From JAVBUZ01 sp031554725 (lineage in GTDB: Bacteria > Bacillota > Clostridia > Lachnospirales > Lachnospiraceae), in NCBI GenBank assembly GCA_031554725.1, contig JAVBUZ010000162.1:1-8319 (forward strand): a stretch of DNA of 8,319 nucleotides, read 5' to 3'. The notes under the pieces are model-generated. The model did not search any database. It was not told the DNA's origin and saw nothing but the letters and a program-made list of their open reading frames with translations. Positions 7,902 through 8,319 of this stretch are shown in pieces. The position numbers and the translations under genes were made by a program. Each line of letters starts with the position of its first letter. The first letter of the stretch is position 1.

Positions 7902-7911
7902 GTGATATCAC
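7902..7911. promoter_or_regulatory. 10-bp perfect palindrome before the proB ribosome binding site
   Basis: GTGATATCAC is a perfect palindrome lying in the 50-base gap between the dehydrogenase gene and proB, four bases from the proB AGGAG site. Such a site could bind a dimeric repressor or be chance in AT-rich DNA. No -35/-10 pair with good spacing was seen beside it, so a role in proB control is speculative. Confidence 0.2.
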
Positions 7912-7935
7912 ATTTTTATGCTGCCTTAATACAGA

Positions 7936-8319
7936 CTATACTATTTTAAAGGATTTCCAGCCTTTTGGCAAATCATATTTTTCAGCAATTCTTTCAGACA
8001 TACGAATGCCATCGATAGCCGCTGAAACAATACCACCTGCATATCCAGCACCTTCACCACAGGGGTATAGTCCTTGTATCATGGATTGACCCGTTTCATC
8101 TCTATGAATTCTTACTGGTGAAGACGTTCTACTTTCTATCCCAGATAAGACTGCTCCTGGCATATTAAAGCCCCTAATAGTGCTTCCAAACTGCTCCATT
8201 CCTTCCACAAATGCTTCATTACACTGGCTTGGCATAATTTGAGTAAGATCGGCCCATTCAAATTGCCCCTTTATAGACGGAATTACTGTTTCTTCTTTTA
8301 TTGGTATTTCCTTTTTCTC
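7936..8319 (-). CDS. FAD-dependent dehydrogenase (COG2509 type), C-terminal part (cut by window edge)
   Basis: The last 127 codons of a flavoprotein whose N-terminus, including the dinucleotide-binding GxGxxG motif, lies beyond the right edge. The reading frame is open back to position 8319, so the ATG at 8235 is internal and not a start. The visible part has the C-terminal FAD-binding signature of the family: VLSGIESRTSSPVRI, then QGLYPCGEGAGYAGGIVSAAIDGIR, in which the Gly-rich GEGAGYAGGI stretch would contact FAD and the following helix closes the cofactor site. The protein ends in KGWKSFKIV. These proteins are annotated as NAD(P)/FAD-dependent oxidoreductases; their physiological substrate is not established. 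It is 50 bases upstream of proB, and could be in the same transcript, though that gap is the widest in the block. There is no terminator-like hairpin with a T-run in the gap. Confidence 0.9.
   Translation of the reverse strand, partial: EKKEIPIKEETVIPSIKGQFEWADLTQIMPSQCNEAFVEGMEQFGSTIRGFNMPGAVLSGIESRTSSPVRIHRDETGQSMIQGLYPCGEGAGYAGGIVSAAIDGIRMSERIAEKYDLPKGWKSFKIV

Noticed and set aside
8233..8235. ATG at 8235 as the start of a 99-residue protein
   Set aside because: The frame is open to the window edge, the upstream 28 codons read as plausible protein, and the visible part matches only the C-terminal end of a larger flavoprotein.
1..8319. Mobile element, CRISPR array, prophage, toxin-antitoxin or defence system
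   Set aside because: No transposase, integrase, direct repeat array or recognised defence domain was seen; the whole window is filled with closely packed housekeeping genes on one strand.

Overview
The window is an ordinary-looking piece of chromosome from an AT-rich, low-GC Gram-positive bacterium, most likely a Clostridia member of the Lachnospiraceae type. That placement rests on A/T-ending codons, strong AGGAG-type ribosome binding sites, a DUF896 (YnzC-like) gene of a Firmicutes-type family, and a short glutamate 5-kinase without a PUA domain. It is inference from sequence character; no database was searched. Every supportable gene is on the minus strand, so transcription runs from right (8319) to left (1). 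The longest stretch without a gene is 114 bases.

In transcription order, the first block (8319 to about 4914) begins with the C-terminal end of an FAD-dependent dehydrogenase of the COG2509 type, cut by the window edge. It continues with proB (glutamate 5-kinase), a 71-residue DUF896 protein, a 5-formyltetrahydrofolate cyclo-ligase and proA (glutamate-5-semialdehyde dehydrogenase). From proB on, gaps are only 14 to 34 bases, so these four genes are probably one operon. ProB and ProA catalyse the first two steps of proline synthesis from glutamate. The cyclo-ligase (folate salvage) and the DUF896 protein sit between them.

The 114-base gap between proA and pepT holds a 9-bp perfect inverted repeat with a smaller, nearly concentric hairpin inside, followed by a run of five T on the transcribed strand. 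I read this as a likely terminator or attenuator. A second small dyad lies just ahead of the pepT ribosome binding site.

The second block (about 4799 to 1) is pepT (tripeptidase), miaB (tRNA methylthiotransferase), a SulP/STAS anion transporter and the N-terminal third codon block of mutS (mismatch repair), cut by the left edge. Gaps here are 15 to 27 bases. The SulP transporter stands between miaB and mutS, two genes that are often direct neighbours in clostridia.

I see no mobile element, CRISPR array, rRNA or tRNA gene, prophage or defence system. Nothing here supports a new biological system. The more interesting points are the nested dyad between proA and pepT, the unrelated genes placed inside proBA, and the transporter placed between miaB and mutS.
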